From Isoetes taiwanensis (taxonomy: Eukaryota > Streptophyta > Lycopodiopsida > Isoetales > Isoetaceae): a stretch of 64,000 nucleotides of DNA. Shown here piece after piece: positions 46,111 to 58,275 of this stretch. The stretch covers positions 60,001-124,000 of the forward strand of contig JAJEKV010000314.1 in NCBI GenBank assembly GCA_021234155.1. The letters are read 5' to 3'. Position 1 is the first letter of the stretch, and each line of letters starts with the position of its first letter. Below the pieces are notes generated by a model that worked only from the letters and a program-made list of their open reading frames with translations, made no database searches and had not been told where the DNA came from. The translations under genes were made by a program, and so were the position numbers.

Positions 46111-46696
46111 AGTGACAACTTCACAAAATGTGAAATTTGTAATAACTATAAAGATTTATGTGTTGAGGCTGGTGAATGACATGTATGGTACTCTTATTTC
46201 ACTGTGCTCTGGAAAAAAGAATTTTTGCGTGTAACAATTTCTAATGCATCGGATGTCTATTTGTGCTATATGCTCTGAATTAAAAGCTCAAACACAGAAT
46301 GCAAGGACATTGCATATTAAAAGTAAGCTTCCACAACATCTTCTTGCTCAGTTCTTTTCAATGCTAGGTTGTTTTCCTGAATTTTCTTTTTCAGATGCAT
46401 TGAAAGAGAAACTGAAAAAGCACAGAGAACAACAATCTCTAGAAAGGAGAAAGTTGACAAAACACAAGAAAAAAGCACTAGAACAACCACTCAACTACAT
46501 ATCTGTTGTTATTGATGGAATGGACCAGAAGAAGACAACTCTACCACACTTTGTCAATGTACCCAAGGATGCTCCTGAAGATTTCATGCACTTGCATGTT
46601 GTTGGTGCTATGGTGTTTAATGGGAGACTTTCTTGCAAGACATTTTTGAACTATCCAAACATTCGTGCTGATCCAAATCTTATATCACAATATTGA
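46111..46696 (+). pseudogene. DUF7869-like protein, central part with a 72-nt intron
   Basis: After LWKKEFLRVTISN (46208-46246) a frameshift leads to HRMSICAICSELKAQTQNAR. A GTAAGC...TTTTTCAG intron (46323-46394) follows, whose 72-nt length keeps the frame open. The coding resumes ALKEKLKKHREQQSLERRK, NYISVVIDGMDQKKTTLPHF, VNVPKDAPEDFMHLHVVGAM and FNGRLSCKTFLNYPNIRADP. The cysteine motif and the IDGMDQ-K-T block are family marks also seen, with differences, in the minus-strand copy at 27.9-29.6 kb. The frame ends early at TGA 46694-46696, before the NKNRYVF and HTHEDID blocks. It is probably part of a mobile element, function unknown. Confidence 0.6.
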
Positions 46697-46851
46697 ATAA
46701 GATTCTTTCTAAGTGAGGGGAAGGGGGGTTTTTGACCAATTTTGGTATGTATATTGATGATAGGGGAATTTTTTGCGAGTGTTTACACATGTATTTGGGG
46801 TAAATTGCATATAGAGGGATTCAAAATAGACTTTAAAAATCTGCATATGAG

Positions 46852-47200
46852 CACTACAAGAATATATGGGGGCTGTAACGTCCCTATTGTAATGCAATTG
46901 TAATTAGTAACGCTTATGTGTTTGAAATGCATTATAAACTATAAAATTAGGCTTTTGAAATGCGTTAGTAAAGTGGCAATTTGAAATGCATTATAATATC
47001 CTTGATCACATTTCAAAGTGCAATTTGAAATGCATTTCAAACTCTAATTGTGATATGCATTACAACAATGTTGGTATGCGTTTCAAACTTTATTTGAAAC
47101 GAGACGGTTGAAATGCATTACAAAATATACTAACATACTTGATATGCGTTTCAATTAAGACCATTGATACGCGTTACAAACCCTTAAATTTAATTCAAAT
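46852..47200 (+). mobile_element. CACTA (En/Spm) element terminus with subterminal repeats
   Basis: CACTACAAGAATATATGGG at 46852 is a typical CACTA terminal inverted repeat start. The next 340 bp hold about eleven copies, in both orientations, of a motif with consensus TTGAAATGC(A/G)TTACAAA, matching the subterminal transposase-binding repeats these elements carry. The complementary right end was not found in the window, and no transposase is readable downstream, so it is a truncated or defective copy. Confidence 0.7.
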
Positions 47201-48247
47201 GAATGGAATGGGTGGGAATCTTATCGGAATTTCAGGCTATGTGTAATACAACTGAATCTCCCTCCAAATCCAACGCAGAAAGAGACTCTATAGTGGAAGA
47301 GACTCAGCACTCGGCAGCCCTTTCTTGTTCTTGACAAATTGGTTCGTCGTTTCTGCTGGCTCCGAATAGAATCAATTCTACAAGGAGGTATTTCTGCTTC
47401 AGGGGTTAAATCGTTAGGCTTTTTCCTTCGCCTTGCCTTATCTTAGATTTTTTTAAAACTTTAGACGCGGCAGAGTTTCTAACCCAGCTCGTGCTTGTTT
47501 CAAGCTCCTATAAAAGACTATCATAGGGAGCTCCAAAATAATTTCACAACAAGAAGTTTTGGTTTCATTGTAGCTTTCCTTTCAAATCTTTCTTCTAGAA
47601 CTCACCTTAAGATAAATGTTTGCCTCGTACAACACAGGTCAGCGATATTTTGTCAGAGTTGTTTCTAATGGATTGTGCATGTTTGTTGCATCCCTTACGA
47701 GTTAAATCAATATGGTTTCTTGGTTTTCTTCCTTGCAAGTTCCACATTTGGTTTCGTATATTTATACCCAATTGAACCTGATTACTATCTTTGTCTCTTG
47801 CAGGTGTAACATTTTGCAGAGTAGTCTTTTATGGTAGCAATTTTTGTTAAATTATTATCAAGTCTTCCTACCAGGTTTCCTTAGCTTTCTTTCAAGCGAG
47901 TACATTTCTTAACAAATGGACTTGTCATTGGGTTTACGTCTTGGAGGTGAATAGCATTTCCAGAATGATGGCTTATTAGCAACTTAAACTATGTTTAGGA
48001 ATAATTTAATATTTTCTTGGAAGTAGAATCTTGTCTTTCTTAGAAGTTACTATGATTTGCTTTTGGATGCTATCTTGCAGTTTTATAACGTGGAGTGGTG
48101 TTATTAATTTGATTGCACTCAATTGGTCCTAGAAATATAGTTGGGGCTCAAATCCCCACACTCAAATTCTGACTCATAAAATAACTATTGAAGTAGAGTA
48201 GTCCAATATTCAAAATCGGTGCCTCAGAATTGTTGCCACATGGCAGC
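47201..48247. other. No gene recognised; possible CACTA interior
   Basis: Non-coding sequence with pyrimidine tracts. It may be the leader or interior of the CACTA element beginning at 46852; no frame shows a transposase domain. Confidence 0.35.
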
Positions 48248-48540
48248 CTAACATGTTATTAGAATGAATGATACACCATTGTTTTGTGTTACAATAACTT
48301 CTTGACACGTGCAATATGGTCTGAGTTTTGCAATCTCATCATTGTCCCCTTGCCTCCTCTTCTCAATAGCATCAAGATCTTCCTCTACAACAACCAATGA
48401 TGCCACAACTTTAACTACCTCGGCTTCCTTCATATCTACCACCTGTTGCACACCTGCAACTACTTCCTTTGTCATTCCTTGCATCAAGCATTTGATGTCT
48501 ACAATTTCTTGCATATAATGCTCCTTCTTCTCCCTCAATG
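48248..48540 (-). CDS. Possible coiled-coil exon
   Basis: A minus-strand frame of 96 codons follows a CTATAATAG acceptor-like site: REKKEHYMQEIVDIKCLMQG, MTKEVVAGVQQVVDMKEAEV, VKVVASLVVVEEDLDAIEKR, RQGDNDEIAKL. Hydrophobic residues are spaced roughly as heptads. No family is recognised and no neighbouring exon was found, so the call is weak. Confidence 0.25.
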
Positions 48541-48887
48541 ACTATTATAGTGATCTCGCAAACAAAAGACAACCATAAAATATCTGAGAAATATTTGCTA
48601 ATGAAATCATCATAAACATCCTTTTTTACATATGCACATTTATTGTACATTGAAAATTTCATAATAATAGGCATAATAAAAATGTGATGCATTTAGTAAC
48701 TCTTAGTAAATCCTTGTAATACTCCTAGTTTTTATTTACCCATATAATAAAAGTTGGGGACATTCAGTTTGAATATTTTTGTGACATGAATGTAATTGTC
48801 CATATATGTCTTTGTAGAAGGAATATTGTATGTACTTGAATGATTACATCTACTTCAGCACATGTCAAAAGATCACAAACAGCCAAA
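48541..48887. other. No gene recognised
   Basis: AT-rich non-coding sequence. Confidence 0.4.
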
Positions 48888-50160
48888 GCGCATCATAGAA
48901 GAGGACATCTCACTCTTGAGAATAGATGCAGATGTGTCCTCCATGCGCCAATATCTCTCATACTGTGTACTGCTAAAAATGTTCTTGGTACAATAATGTG
49001 GGATGGGTATAGCATCCAAAAAAGAGCATATTAGATGTAAGTCATCTACATAAGCCTGTTGTTGCTACCAAAGAGCAGACACAAAATTGGACAGTATGAA
49101 TGAAAACGCATCATAGAAGGAAGGAAGGAAGGAAGGTACTTTTATCGTCCACGGAGACCAATCGGTCTATGGGACCCAATACAAAAAACGCAAAGTGTTT
49201 TGACATCGCCGGGTTAAAAACCCCGCCCCGAAGGGTTTTCGAGGAAAAAAACCGGTGGCAAGAATCAGCCGGCCTGACAAACCGGCCCTAATATATAAAA
49301 TGCGCAGAAACACCCAAATATATCTGACCATGCACCACACCGTAGTGCCTAATTAGCGCAGCCAGGGGGCAAAGGTGACCTCGCAGTCCGCATTCTCCGA
49401 ATGCGACCCCAGGGGCACGACATCGCCCGGTGTGTTCATCAAGAAATGCAAGGGCAAGTCCGTCGTACTAAGGGAGCGCATACGACCGGATCTGATCAAC
49501 GCCGGGCAACCCGAAAGTGTGAGACTCATCCTCAATGGCACCCGCTTGACAAAGACCGACAAAGCCCGGTCTTCGGCGGGCTCCCCAATCCACCACCCGC
49601 CTCCTCGATGCGAAGATGGTGGGCACCCCAGGCCATCGGAGGCAATGAGTTCAGCGCTGTGGGCACCGGGAACGCAGTAGAGTCAGGTGGCCCCGGCTAA
49701 CACGGGTTGATGTGCTCCTTGTAATGGGCCATTTTGACATGTTCTAGAGCCGCCGGTCCCGTGAGCTTGCCAAGGAAACAAGCATCTAGGTAATTCCCCG
49801 CGAGCCGCCACGACGGGCCCATTTGTGCCCACTCACGCGATTAATGTTCTCGCGACGTTCCATCTGGCGAACCATCGATCTCTCTTACCCCTCCAACAGG
49901 CCCTAAGCCGCTGCGGACCCATGGCCACAGTGTAAGCCAGGTGCGGGAGCCGAGCATCACCCATAGAAGAGGACATCTCACTCTTGAGAATAGATGCAGA
50001 TCTGTCCTCCATGCACCAATATCTCTCGTATACTGTTAGAAATGTTTTTGGCACAATAATGTGGGATGGACATAGTATCCAAAACAGAGCATATTAGATG
50101 CAAGTTATCCACATAAGCCTATTGTTGCTAACAAAAAGCAGACACAAAATTGGACAGTTG
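48888..50160. repeat. About 205-bp direct repeats flanking a LINE fragment
   Basis: 48888-49092 and 49957-50160 share GAAGAGGACATCTCACTC, TTGAGAATAGATGCAGAT, TACAATAATGTGGGATGG-like and GACACAAAATTGGACAGT in the same order at roughly 90 percent by eye. They bracket the LINE copy at 49130-49957 with a 36-bp filler on the left. It looks like a very long target duplication or a local duplication. Confidence 0.85.
49130..49957 (-). mobile_element. LINE (RTE-like) 3' fragment, copy 2
   Basis: The minus strand carries the family's C-terminal remnant (AIEDESHT), then the GGTTTTTTTCCTCGAAAACC / GGGGCGGGGTTTTTAACCC fold-back block and the end GGTCTCCGTGGACGATAAAA. It closes in a (CCTT) tail (GGAAGGAAGGAAGG on the plus strand at about 49121). 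It is 5'-truncated and frameshifted. Copies 1 and 3 are at 10219 and 57331. Confidence 0.75.
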
Positions 50161-52374
50161 GAGTGTTTCCTTAGGATACCCAAAGAACCGTCAAAGCATA
50201 AAACAGAACAAATTTAACCATATTGGGATAAACATTTGAGCTCACTCAATTCAAGTAGAAAAACTCAATACAAAATTTTTGTCAAGGGCTGCCCAAAGCT
50301 TTGTTTGTCACCTTAATTATGTGTTTTCTATACATTCAGTACCTAGATCAATTAAATCAGCACAAATGAACAACCAAATACCTTGAAAGATGAAAAGAAT
50401 TTTAAATTTCACGTATGAATATAAAAGGGGAATGATTATAAGATCTCCTTACTTGGTTGCAACTTGCCACCTTCAAGCTTCTCGTTCTCTTTATTTGCTG
50501 CAAAAAGCAAACTCCTCATTGGTTAGCTTTACTTCCACTTACCCTCAAATGTATATTATAAAAGCCTTTTACATTTAAGACAGTTATCCTGCATCCATAT
50601 TGTAGGAAATGCCTGCAAAATTTGACGGCATTCTCATTAAAGATTCTGACTGCTCGTTTCTGAATGCTCGGTAAGAATTGCAAAGTCCAAGAAGCAGCTA
50701 TAGAACAACACCATCATTTTGTGCAAATTATGGAAAACAATACTGAGTCTAAATAAATCTATTAACCATCTTCGTAACTTGAATAAGAATATTTATAAAT
50801 ACGGATCAACAATATATCTACAAAGGTGAACAATATATTCAAGAAGGTGCAGCTAACATAGCTTTAGAGAGGAAAGGGGGCAAGATTTGAAACCTCACCG
50901 GCATAAGGAAAAAGGAGGTGAGCAGCTTGCACTTAAGAACCAATTGACGTGGTCGAGGTAAATGATTAAGACCATGCCATGCTCAAAGCCCATTTGATTC
51001 TTGTAGAATTAGATGCTAATCTTTGCAGCTTCAAAGTAGAAACTTGCAAGCTATGGGAACATGACACTAATAAGCATGTAAAACAAAATAATACAAAGTT
51101 ATCGGAAAAGATGTTATATTATTTTCATTACCAGGGCTTTGACCATGCTTTTTTAGCATAAATTTCTTCATTCTTTATCTTTGACATTAATCTTTCATCC
51201 TGAGATTCGCGTAGCTCTTCCTGGAACACATTTTCAAGCACATGCGATATATGGTTCACTTCAATCAATGGTTAATTATGCACTTGCGTAGTGCAATCTC
51301 TCTCTCTCGCAAGTGCAATTTTTTATGATATGCCAAGACACGTGATAGATTTAAGTGCATCATTACCTCTGATGCAAGTAAAAGATTGTTCGTGTTGACT
51401 GGATCAGAAAGTAGCCAGCCGCCAAAAGTTGTCTTCTTGATGTACAGATAACAACAGAAAATGCATTGCCTAACAGAAATAGGCAAATCAAATTTCTAAG
51501 CTTGAAAGAAAATGTGCATAGAGCCAATCAGTGTTGATCGTCTGCAAAATGGTGACAATACAGTGCGGTTGCCAAGACCAATCATTTGTGTTCACAAACA
51601 TTATATATAGAAGGGATTGTCCATTCAACACTTCCAGAATGAAAGTTCGACCACCCTGCAGCATCATGTCATGTCAGTTGTTGCACACTGCATTTAAAAC
51701 CTGAGGTGCTTCCTCTCTAGTACCTGACTCGAGTTGGTTGATGCATAGGCTGTTGCTTGAAAATAGAATTTGAGTTGTCAGATATCATGGTGAACAGAAT
51801 TTGAGTTGCCAGATATCATGGAGATTAGTCAATTAATTACCCAATAAGACATTTTACTGAAACCTACAGCTTGTATATTCTACCTTATACTTGCAACTCC
51901 ATTATCGACATGCCTTAATCTTAAGGAAACATACCAAATGCTCAAACTTCCCCCAAACTGCTATTCACTTTGATGGAAAGATTTTTTTTCTAATTGCATA
52001 GCCAAAGAACGAATGAGGTCCTGAATGCTTTAGCCAAGGAGCCAATCAGCCAAAGAGGAAATCAAACCGTAAATGCTTTAAAAAAAATAGCAAATCATAA
52101 ATTGTGATGTTGATAATGAAGAAATATCCAATTTGTGTTGCTTCTTAGTTCCAAATACATGATCCAAGAAAGAGAATATCATAATAAATCCATAGTGGTA
52201 TTCAATATATATATGCTAAAAACCCGATTCGAACATTCTCTGCATAGAGGTCCATTACTTATAGTCATCTCTCAAAAATATCATGCATAACTGCTTGAGA
52301 GAAGCTTGGAGTTATGCAAGACCTGCATGCTAGAGATTATTTTTCAGAAATGGATCTGCAAAAAAGGCAATGAT
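50161..52374. other. No gene recognised
   Basis: AT-rich non-coding sequence. A tandem pair of about 35 bp (AGAATTTGAGTTG(T/C)CAGATATCATGG) lies at 51764-51822. Short open frames do not show domains. Confidence 0.5.
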
Positions 52375-53010
52375 TGATGAACCTTGATGAACTTTGATGG
52401 TTCTACAATGGTCACAATGCCTGTCTGCAGAAATGCAAATAAATAAGAATCTTACATAAAATAAGGTGATACAATAAAGTATGTAGAAATGAGGTACTAG
52501 GCAAATATGAACAAATCTTAGACAAATCTGGACAAATATATTCCATGGTATGCTGCTATAGACACATCTGAACACAAATCTGGCCCATGGTATGCTTCAT
52601 AGACAATCAGAATTGCAGACTTATAGAACCAGACCTACATTGCAGTACATTCTACGATCGTGAAGCATAAAAATAAAAACTAACCTTGCAAGAGCAACCA
52701 AATGAATTGTTGATTTTGAAATGGCATATGAATCAACGCCAGAAATGCCACTGTGCACTTATTTTTAAATACCATGATACATAATTTCTAGAAGGCATAC
52801 ATCTAAACTCTTATTATCTATTATTTAAAGGTACCTTCTTTGATTGAAGATGGTTCAACTTGATGAAGCTTGATGGTTCTACAATGATCACAATGCCTGC
52901 CCGCAGAAACGCAAATAAATAAAAATCTTATATAAAATAAAGTGATGCAATAAAGGGTGTAGAAATGATGTAATGGATGCAGACTTATAGAGCCAGACCT
53001 AGATTGCAGA
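52375..53010. repeat. Direct duplication, two units
   Basis: 52376-52500 and 52853-52975 share TTGATGGTTCTACAATG, TCACAATGCCTG, GCAAATAAATAA and TGTAGAAATGA in order. A second shared piece (GCAGACTTATAGA(A/G)CCAGACCTA) is at 52616 and 52979. They look like decayed copies of one 0.4-kb unit. Confidence 0.75.
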
Positions 53011-53696
53011 CATCACCAAATAATAACCTGATTTCAGAGGCCATGTCCTTCTGTATAGTCATTCATGCTGTGATAACGATAAAACATAGGAGCCCCAAAT
53101 GAAGATCCAGTTTGCTGCATTTTGATGCTTTCAAACTGTAAACATGAACCATTGGAATGCTTTCAGACTGTATGCCATTTTAGACCATTGGGATGCTTTC
53201 AGACCATAAACCATGAATTATTTTGATGCTTTCAGACTTTATGCCATTGGGAAAGCAAAGTTCTAAGGAAGGGCACTGGCGAAGCCATGTATTGCAGGTT
53301 AAGAGTTGAAGAAAGTTGTAAACTATAACAGCCATGGAAAATGCATATGCAGCCGTGGAATGGAAAATGCAGCCATGGAAAATGCGCTCAAGATTCTCTA
53401 GCCTTCACCACAGATATTAAATAAAGCCAATGGCAATCGCTGGAGCAGTTATTAAGGCACAACAAAAAAAAATAGAGAATAACATGCAGCAAATGGAACA
53501 TGATAAAAGCATTGACCTTAGTGATAGATCTTACCTGGCATTAACTCACCACTGCAGAACCTGTGTTACTTGGTGATAGAGAAAGATATAGCAAAACCTG
53601 GAGAATACTACATGGTAGACTAAATCTGTGTTTCAACTTGCAGATCAAATGGCAAAAGGTAAAACTTATTCAAGACATCTTCAAACCTGTAATTTC
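53011..53696. repeat. GATGCTTTCAGAC minisatellite and flanks
   Basis: Five imperfect units of 30-45 bp carrying (G/T)ATGCTTTCA(G/A)AC and CCATTGGG lie at 53123-53255. A shorter GCAGCC(A/G)TGGAAAATGC repeat follows at 53330-53390. No gene is supported in the rest. Confidence 0.7.
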
Positions 53697-54716
53697 TATT
53701 CTTAGGATGGGTCCTATGATAGGCATAGACTGGCAAGTGAAGTGGTGTTCTCATTGAGCTTTGTAAAACATTGAGTACAAATGGATCCCTCACTAGGGGT
53801 AGATAAATTTGGAAATATGAACTTTAAATGCTCCGAAACTAGACAATCATCGAGAGCATGATGATACTGAAGAATACAACATAAAAGATGGTTTTACCGC
53901 CACTTGGTCGATGCAAAGGTGAGAAGACCCGGTGACTGCTCCTCATCGGGAAGAAGAACCACGTCTTCTTAGGTTTTTGAGGAAACCCGAGCAAATAGTT
54001 GAAGCACGACCCCACGCACTATGGCAACCACAAGACCTTAAAGAATCCTGCAGAATCAAGGCTGAAAGAAAAATAACCCGTCAAGAAGTTAAATGCCATA
54101 GGCAAGAAGACTCGGAGGCTCCAGGGCCATGCCGAGAAAGAAACAACAGCCGACTAATCGGGAACCGTCCGCGGAATGACCATCGCGGGAAAAACAACCG
54201 ATTAGTGCTGCCTCGGAGGCTACAGCGCCACGCCAAGAAAAAACAATAAATATGATCTCGGAGGCAACAGTGCCATGCCGAGAGAAAACATGAATAATAG
54301 AATATTGACTCAGAGGCTACAATGCCACACCGAGAGAAAACATGAATGAAGCAATAAAATACTAGTGCCATGCCAAGAAAGAATAAACCAATAAGTATGC
54401 TTCAGAGGCTACAACGCCACGCTGAGAAAATAAAGAATGCAAATTTAAAGGACATAGAAAAGGAAATAGCGACCACGATCAAATGAAAAAACCATCAAGG
54501 GGGAGGGTGAGGGAAACTGATAGGGTAGAGAAGAAGGAGAAATCTAGCTCAAGAGAACGCCGATGATAGAACAATGAAGAGAGGTTGAATAAATAGGAGG
54601 AGTGACAAAAGGACGTCCCCATCCAAATGTCGGTTCTATTGCTGTCGCAATAGAACCGTGGCATTCCTAGGATGGGTCCTATGATAGGCATATACTGGCC
54701 GATAGAAGAGGAATCT
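53697..54716 (-). repeat. 1-kb unit of the inverted pair, copy Y
   Basis: Reverse complement of 45040-45995 over its length, including the row of CTCGGCATGGCACTGTTGCC-like units and both bounding direct repeats (GGATGGGTCCTATGATAGGC at 53705 and near 54671). It is somewhat longer because copy X has lost many 1-3 bp pieces. Confidence 0.8.
54617..54676 (-). repeat. Long imperfect hairpin, best-preserved copy
   Basis: The core is perfect: arms CGGTTCTATTGC and GCAATAGAACCG around TGTC. The outer arms CCCCATCCAAATGT and TGGCATTCCTAGGATGGG extend it to about 60 bp. Confidence 0.85.
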
Positions 54717-57300
54717 ACCCAAAAAAGAATAGAGCAAACTAGGCTAACAGGAGTAAAAGAAGACGAAACAAATGAAAGAAAAAGGAAGTAATGATGAGAG
54801 AACCAGATAATAAGGCAATGGGACAAACGAGGCAGAATGGGCAGGCACAAAGTTCCAGAGTACCGGAGGAGATGGCTCATCGAGAGCAAAAGAGACCCAA
54901 GGCAACCAGGGTAAATGGGAGGAAGAGGAGATCAAGAAAATAGAGCAAAAGGGAACCAGCGAGAAGACAGATAATGAAGCAAGGAAGCTGGTTGCCGAAC
55001 GATGGGATGTACCAAAATAAAAAACACAAAGTAACAATGCAGAGAAAGATAGAAAACATAACATAAAAATAAAGGATACAATGTGACAATGCAGAGAAAG
55101 CTGGAAAAAGGAACATGAAAATGAAGGACACAATGGAACAATGCAGAATGAGATGGGAAAAGAAACTTATGGGATAATAGCAGATAAAACTACGATCATG
55201 ACGATATTAACAAAGTAAAAATTTCAAAAAGACTCATGGACTAGTAAACCCCATACTAACAAAGATACTATAAAAACCTAACTAACCTACTAGCAAAAAG
55301 AAAAGGAGCACGAAGAGAAAGAAACCAAGGAAGGATGCAAAAGACAGCTGAGGTCAAGCTGATAAACATAAGAGCAACGTGAAATACAAACAAGTCATGG
55401 CAAATGTAAAAGAAGTGATGAATTATGGTAGAACTCCTCTGGGAGCAACAAAGCAAAAATTTGGAAAAATAAGAAACCGAACGAACATGAAAAGTCAAAG
55501 CCAGAGGAGAAATGAGTCTACAAGGGTCAATAAAACAAAATGCAACAGAATGCACAGATCAAGTAATGAACATGAAATGTAATAGCTAAAGGGAGAAACG
55601 AGTTCACAAGGGTCAATGCAACAAATGAAACAGAAGGCACGGATAAGGAGCTGATGGAGAACATGGAGCAAGAGAAACAACGAGGACAGAGGAGCAAGTA
55701 AGGATGGCCAAAATGCCAAAAACGGCCAGAGCAAATGAGGCTGATGAGAAAAAAGGATACACAAGAAGAAAGGAAGAAATGGAAAAATAGGATAGCTAGA
55801 ATAGATCAGGCCGCCCGAGCAAACAGAAAGGCTAAGCACGACTAATGGTCACTGAAACAATCCATGCCAAGGGCAAAAAGGTCAGGCGAAACAAGAACTA
55901 AGACGAACCAAGACGTTAAGCGAACAAGCAAAGGAGAGGACCCAACGAAACCACATAGAAAGGAAGAAGGGAACGAACAATATGTGGGAAAAGGAGGAAA
56001 AGAATAAACGTGACCAAATAAAAGAATACACAGAGTAAAAATATGAAATCAGTGGGATAAAAACAAGCGAAAGTGCCAAAGCAATAGGAGGTTAAAGGGA
56101 CAAATTTGGACCAAAAACTGACAAGAAGAACTTGGATGGAGCATGGCAAACAGTTTGAACTGAGCAAGAAAGCTAAAGGGTTACCAAGGCAATGAGAAGA
56201 ACCTCGCAAACGAATACTAACAGAACAAACTGGGTATAAACTTAATGGAGCCAAGTTACATGAGATAAGACCACAAAAAGCAACAAAGCATAACCGGTAA
56301 TCAACTATGAAACCAAAGAGCACCAAAGAATAATAGAATGAAAAGGAAAAGAAAGATGCAAACACTAAGATAGAATGGATGCAATGAAGAGGGGCTCTAA
56401 AATATAAAGGTAGAAGCCAAAGGGATTAGTGGAAAGGAGGATGAAAATAAAGAAGTCAATGGGGCTCCAGGGAGAATTGAGATGGAGAACAAAACATAAA
56501 AGAAATGAGGCAAAGGTTAGATTGAGCAAATGGGTCAAATGAAACTAAATGGCCAACCAATAGAACACTTGAAACAAAAGGAACCTATAAGGTGAAAGAT
56601 AATGCAGTAAGAAATGAGGTTGCAGGAGATGATGAGACGACAACAGAGAAAACAGACAAAAAATAGTAACCATAAACTGCAAAAAATAATGATAACCGAT
56701 GACTGCAACACAAAAAGTGATGATAACAACTGCTACTGTAGCTAAAATCAAGCACACATGAACAAAGAGCTACACCTAACTTGTAAGGACAACAATAATA
56801 TGTGCTAGATGAATCGTAGCTATAACTTAAAAAAATGCCAAATAACGCATATTAAATGAGAGCACCAAGGCCAACAGAAGCAATTGAATATAAAGGACAT
56901 CCAAACCACTGAAGAAGGACGAGCAAAGATAGAGGCAAGACAAAAACAATCATCTAACTGCGTACAACGGCAACCAATGCGTCCCCCCCAACAAACCTCT
57001 AAAGGATAACAAGCATGACTAAAAGGTGCCGAAAAAGGAGAGTCGTGGATGAGATAGTCCTGGATAAGAAAAGATCAAGAAGGGATTAAAAAGAGACATA
57101 AAAAGAAAGTTCGATGATCATGGCAGTAAAAAGCCTACCAGTATTTAATAGTTGCACACTGATCCTTGTTTGTCGATTTGTCAATGCTCTAGGTATGATG
57201 GTGGCAATCAAACTAGCAGAGGCTTAATGGTTCGTTGAAGTCGCAAAATAAAAAATGAGTTGAAACAACAAAATATCCAAGCAACACTATTGCAAAAACC
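54717..57300 (-). repeat. Purine-strand repeat, counterpart of 41496-45039
   Basis: On the plus strand it is A/G-rich for 2.6 kb. Its reverse complement shows the same word set as 41.5-45.0 kb (for example GTGCATTCTGTTGCATTTTG and GACCCTTGTAGACTC). The order is only locally alignable by eye. The minus-strand frames in it are compositional. Confidence 0.55.
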
Positions 57301-58275
57301 TATGGCGGATGTATCAAGAATAGAATATGATTTTATCGTCCACGGAGACCAACTGGCCTATGGGACCCAAGTACAAAGAGAGAGCAGCGCGTATTACTAC
57401 CAAGATTAAAACCCCACCGAGAAGGGTTTGGGAAGGGAAAAACCTTAGTAGCAATAAGGATCGACATACCGCATGATTATATACATAATCACAAAGTGAC
57501 TGAGGTTAATGTCGGATGTTGGGGGCATAACCGAGTCGTATCCATTACCTCCCGAGGTCTGATCCCAACAAGCCCTCGAGGCGCGTGCTGAAAGCTCATG
57601 CAAGGCCGATGGGGCACAACTAACCGAGAACATACCGAGCCCGGATATCTTTTACGCGGCCGAGCCCGAGAGGCATTGACTTTCATCCTCAATGGCTCGC
57701 TGGACAGCCAGCCGGTTCTGTCCTCACGCGACTCGAATCCATCTCCGTCTCAATGCGGAGGTGGTGCACTCAGGCGAATGGAAGCAATCAACCCCCTGCG
57801 CTTTTTCATGGGTAGATGGGTGCGCGCAGTAGTGGTGGGCCCCTCGTGAGCATGGAATTAACCGCCGCCGATAATTTGCCATCTTGACATGTGGCGTGGC
57901 CTCTGCATCCCAAAGCTTGGCCATGAAGCAAGCATCCGGCATCGCTTCGCGGCCAGCGTTCCGGTGTATGCACCGGTCCACATCTGTGTGCTGCACATTC
58001 CATAGCGAGAACCACCGGGCTTGCTTGTCTTTCCAAAGGCTTTGAGTGTTTGCGGGCCCATCACCACCGCCAGCAAAGCAAGGTTGGGCAGCTGGGCTTC
58101 ATCCATAGCCACCACCTTCCACGGAAGTAAATAAGGTGGCGTTCCAAGCGACCCTCTGTAATGGAAGGAAGCCCTGTCTCTGGAGCAAGATCTGATATGG
58201 GACCGTGGATTTCACTCCTGTGCCCCGCCAAGAAGGCCTTCAGACTGCTCTAGATGGATTCAAGTGGTGAGGGAT

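Noticed and set aside
54744-56757. Minus-strand hydrophobic frames
   Set aside because: Same compositional cause as 41.5-45.0 kb, on the opposite strand.
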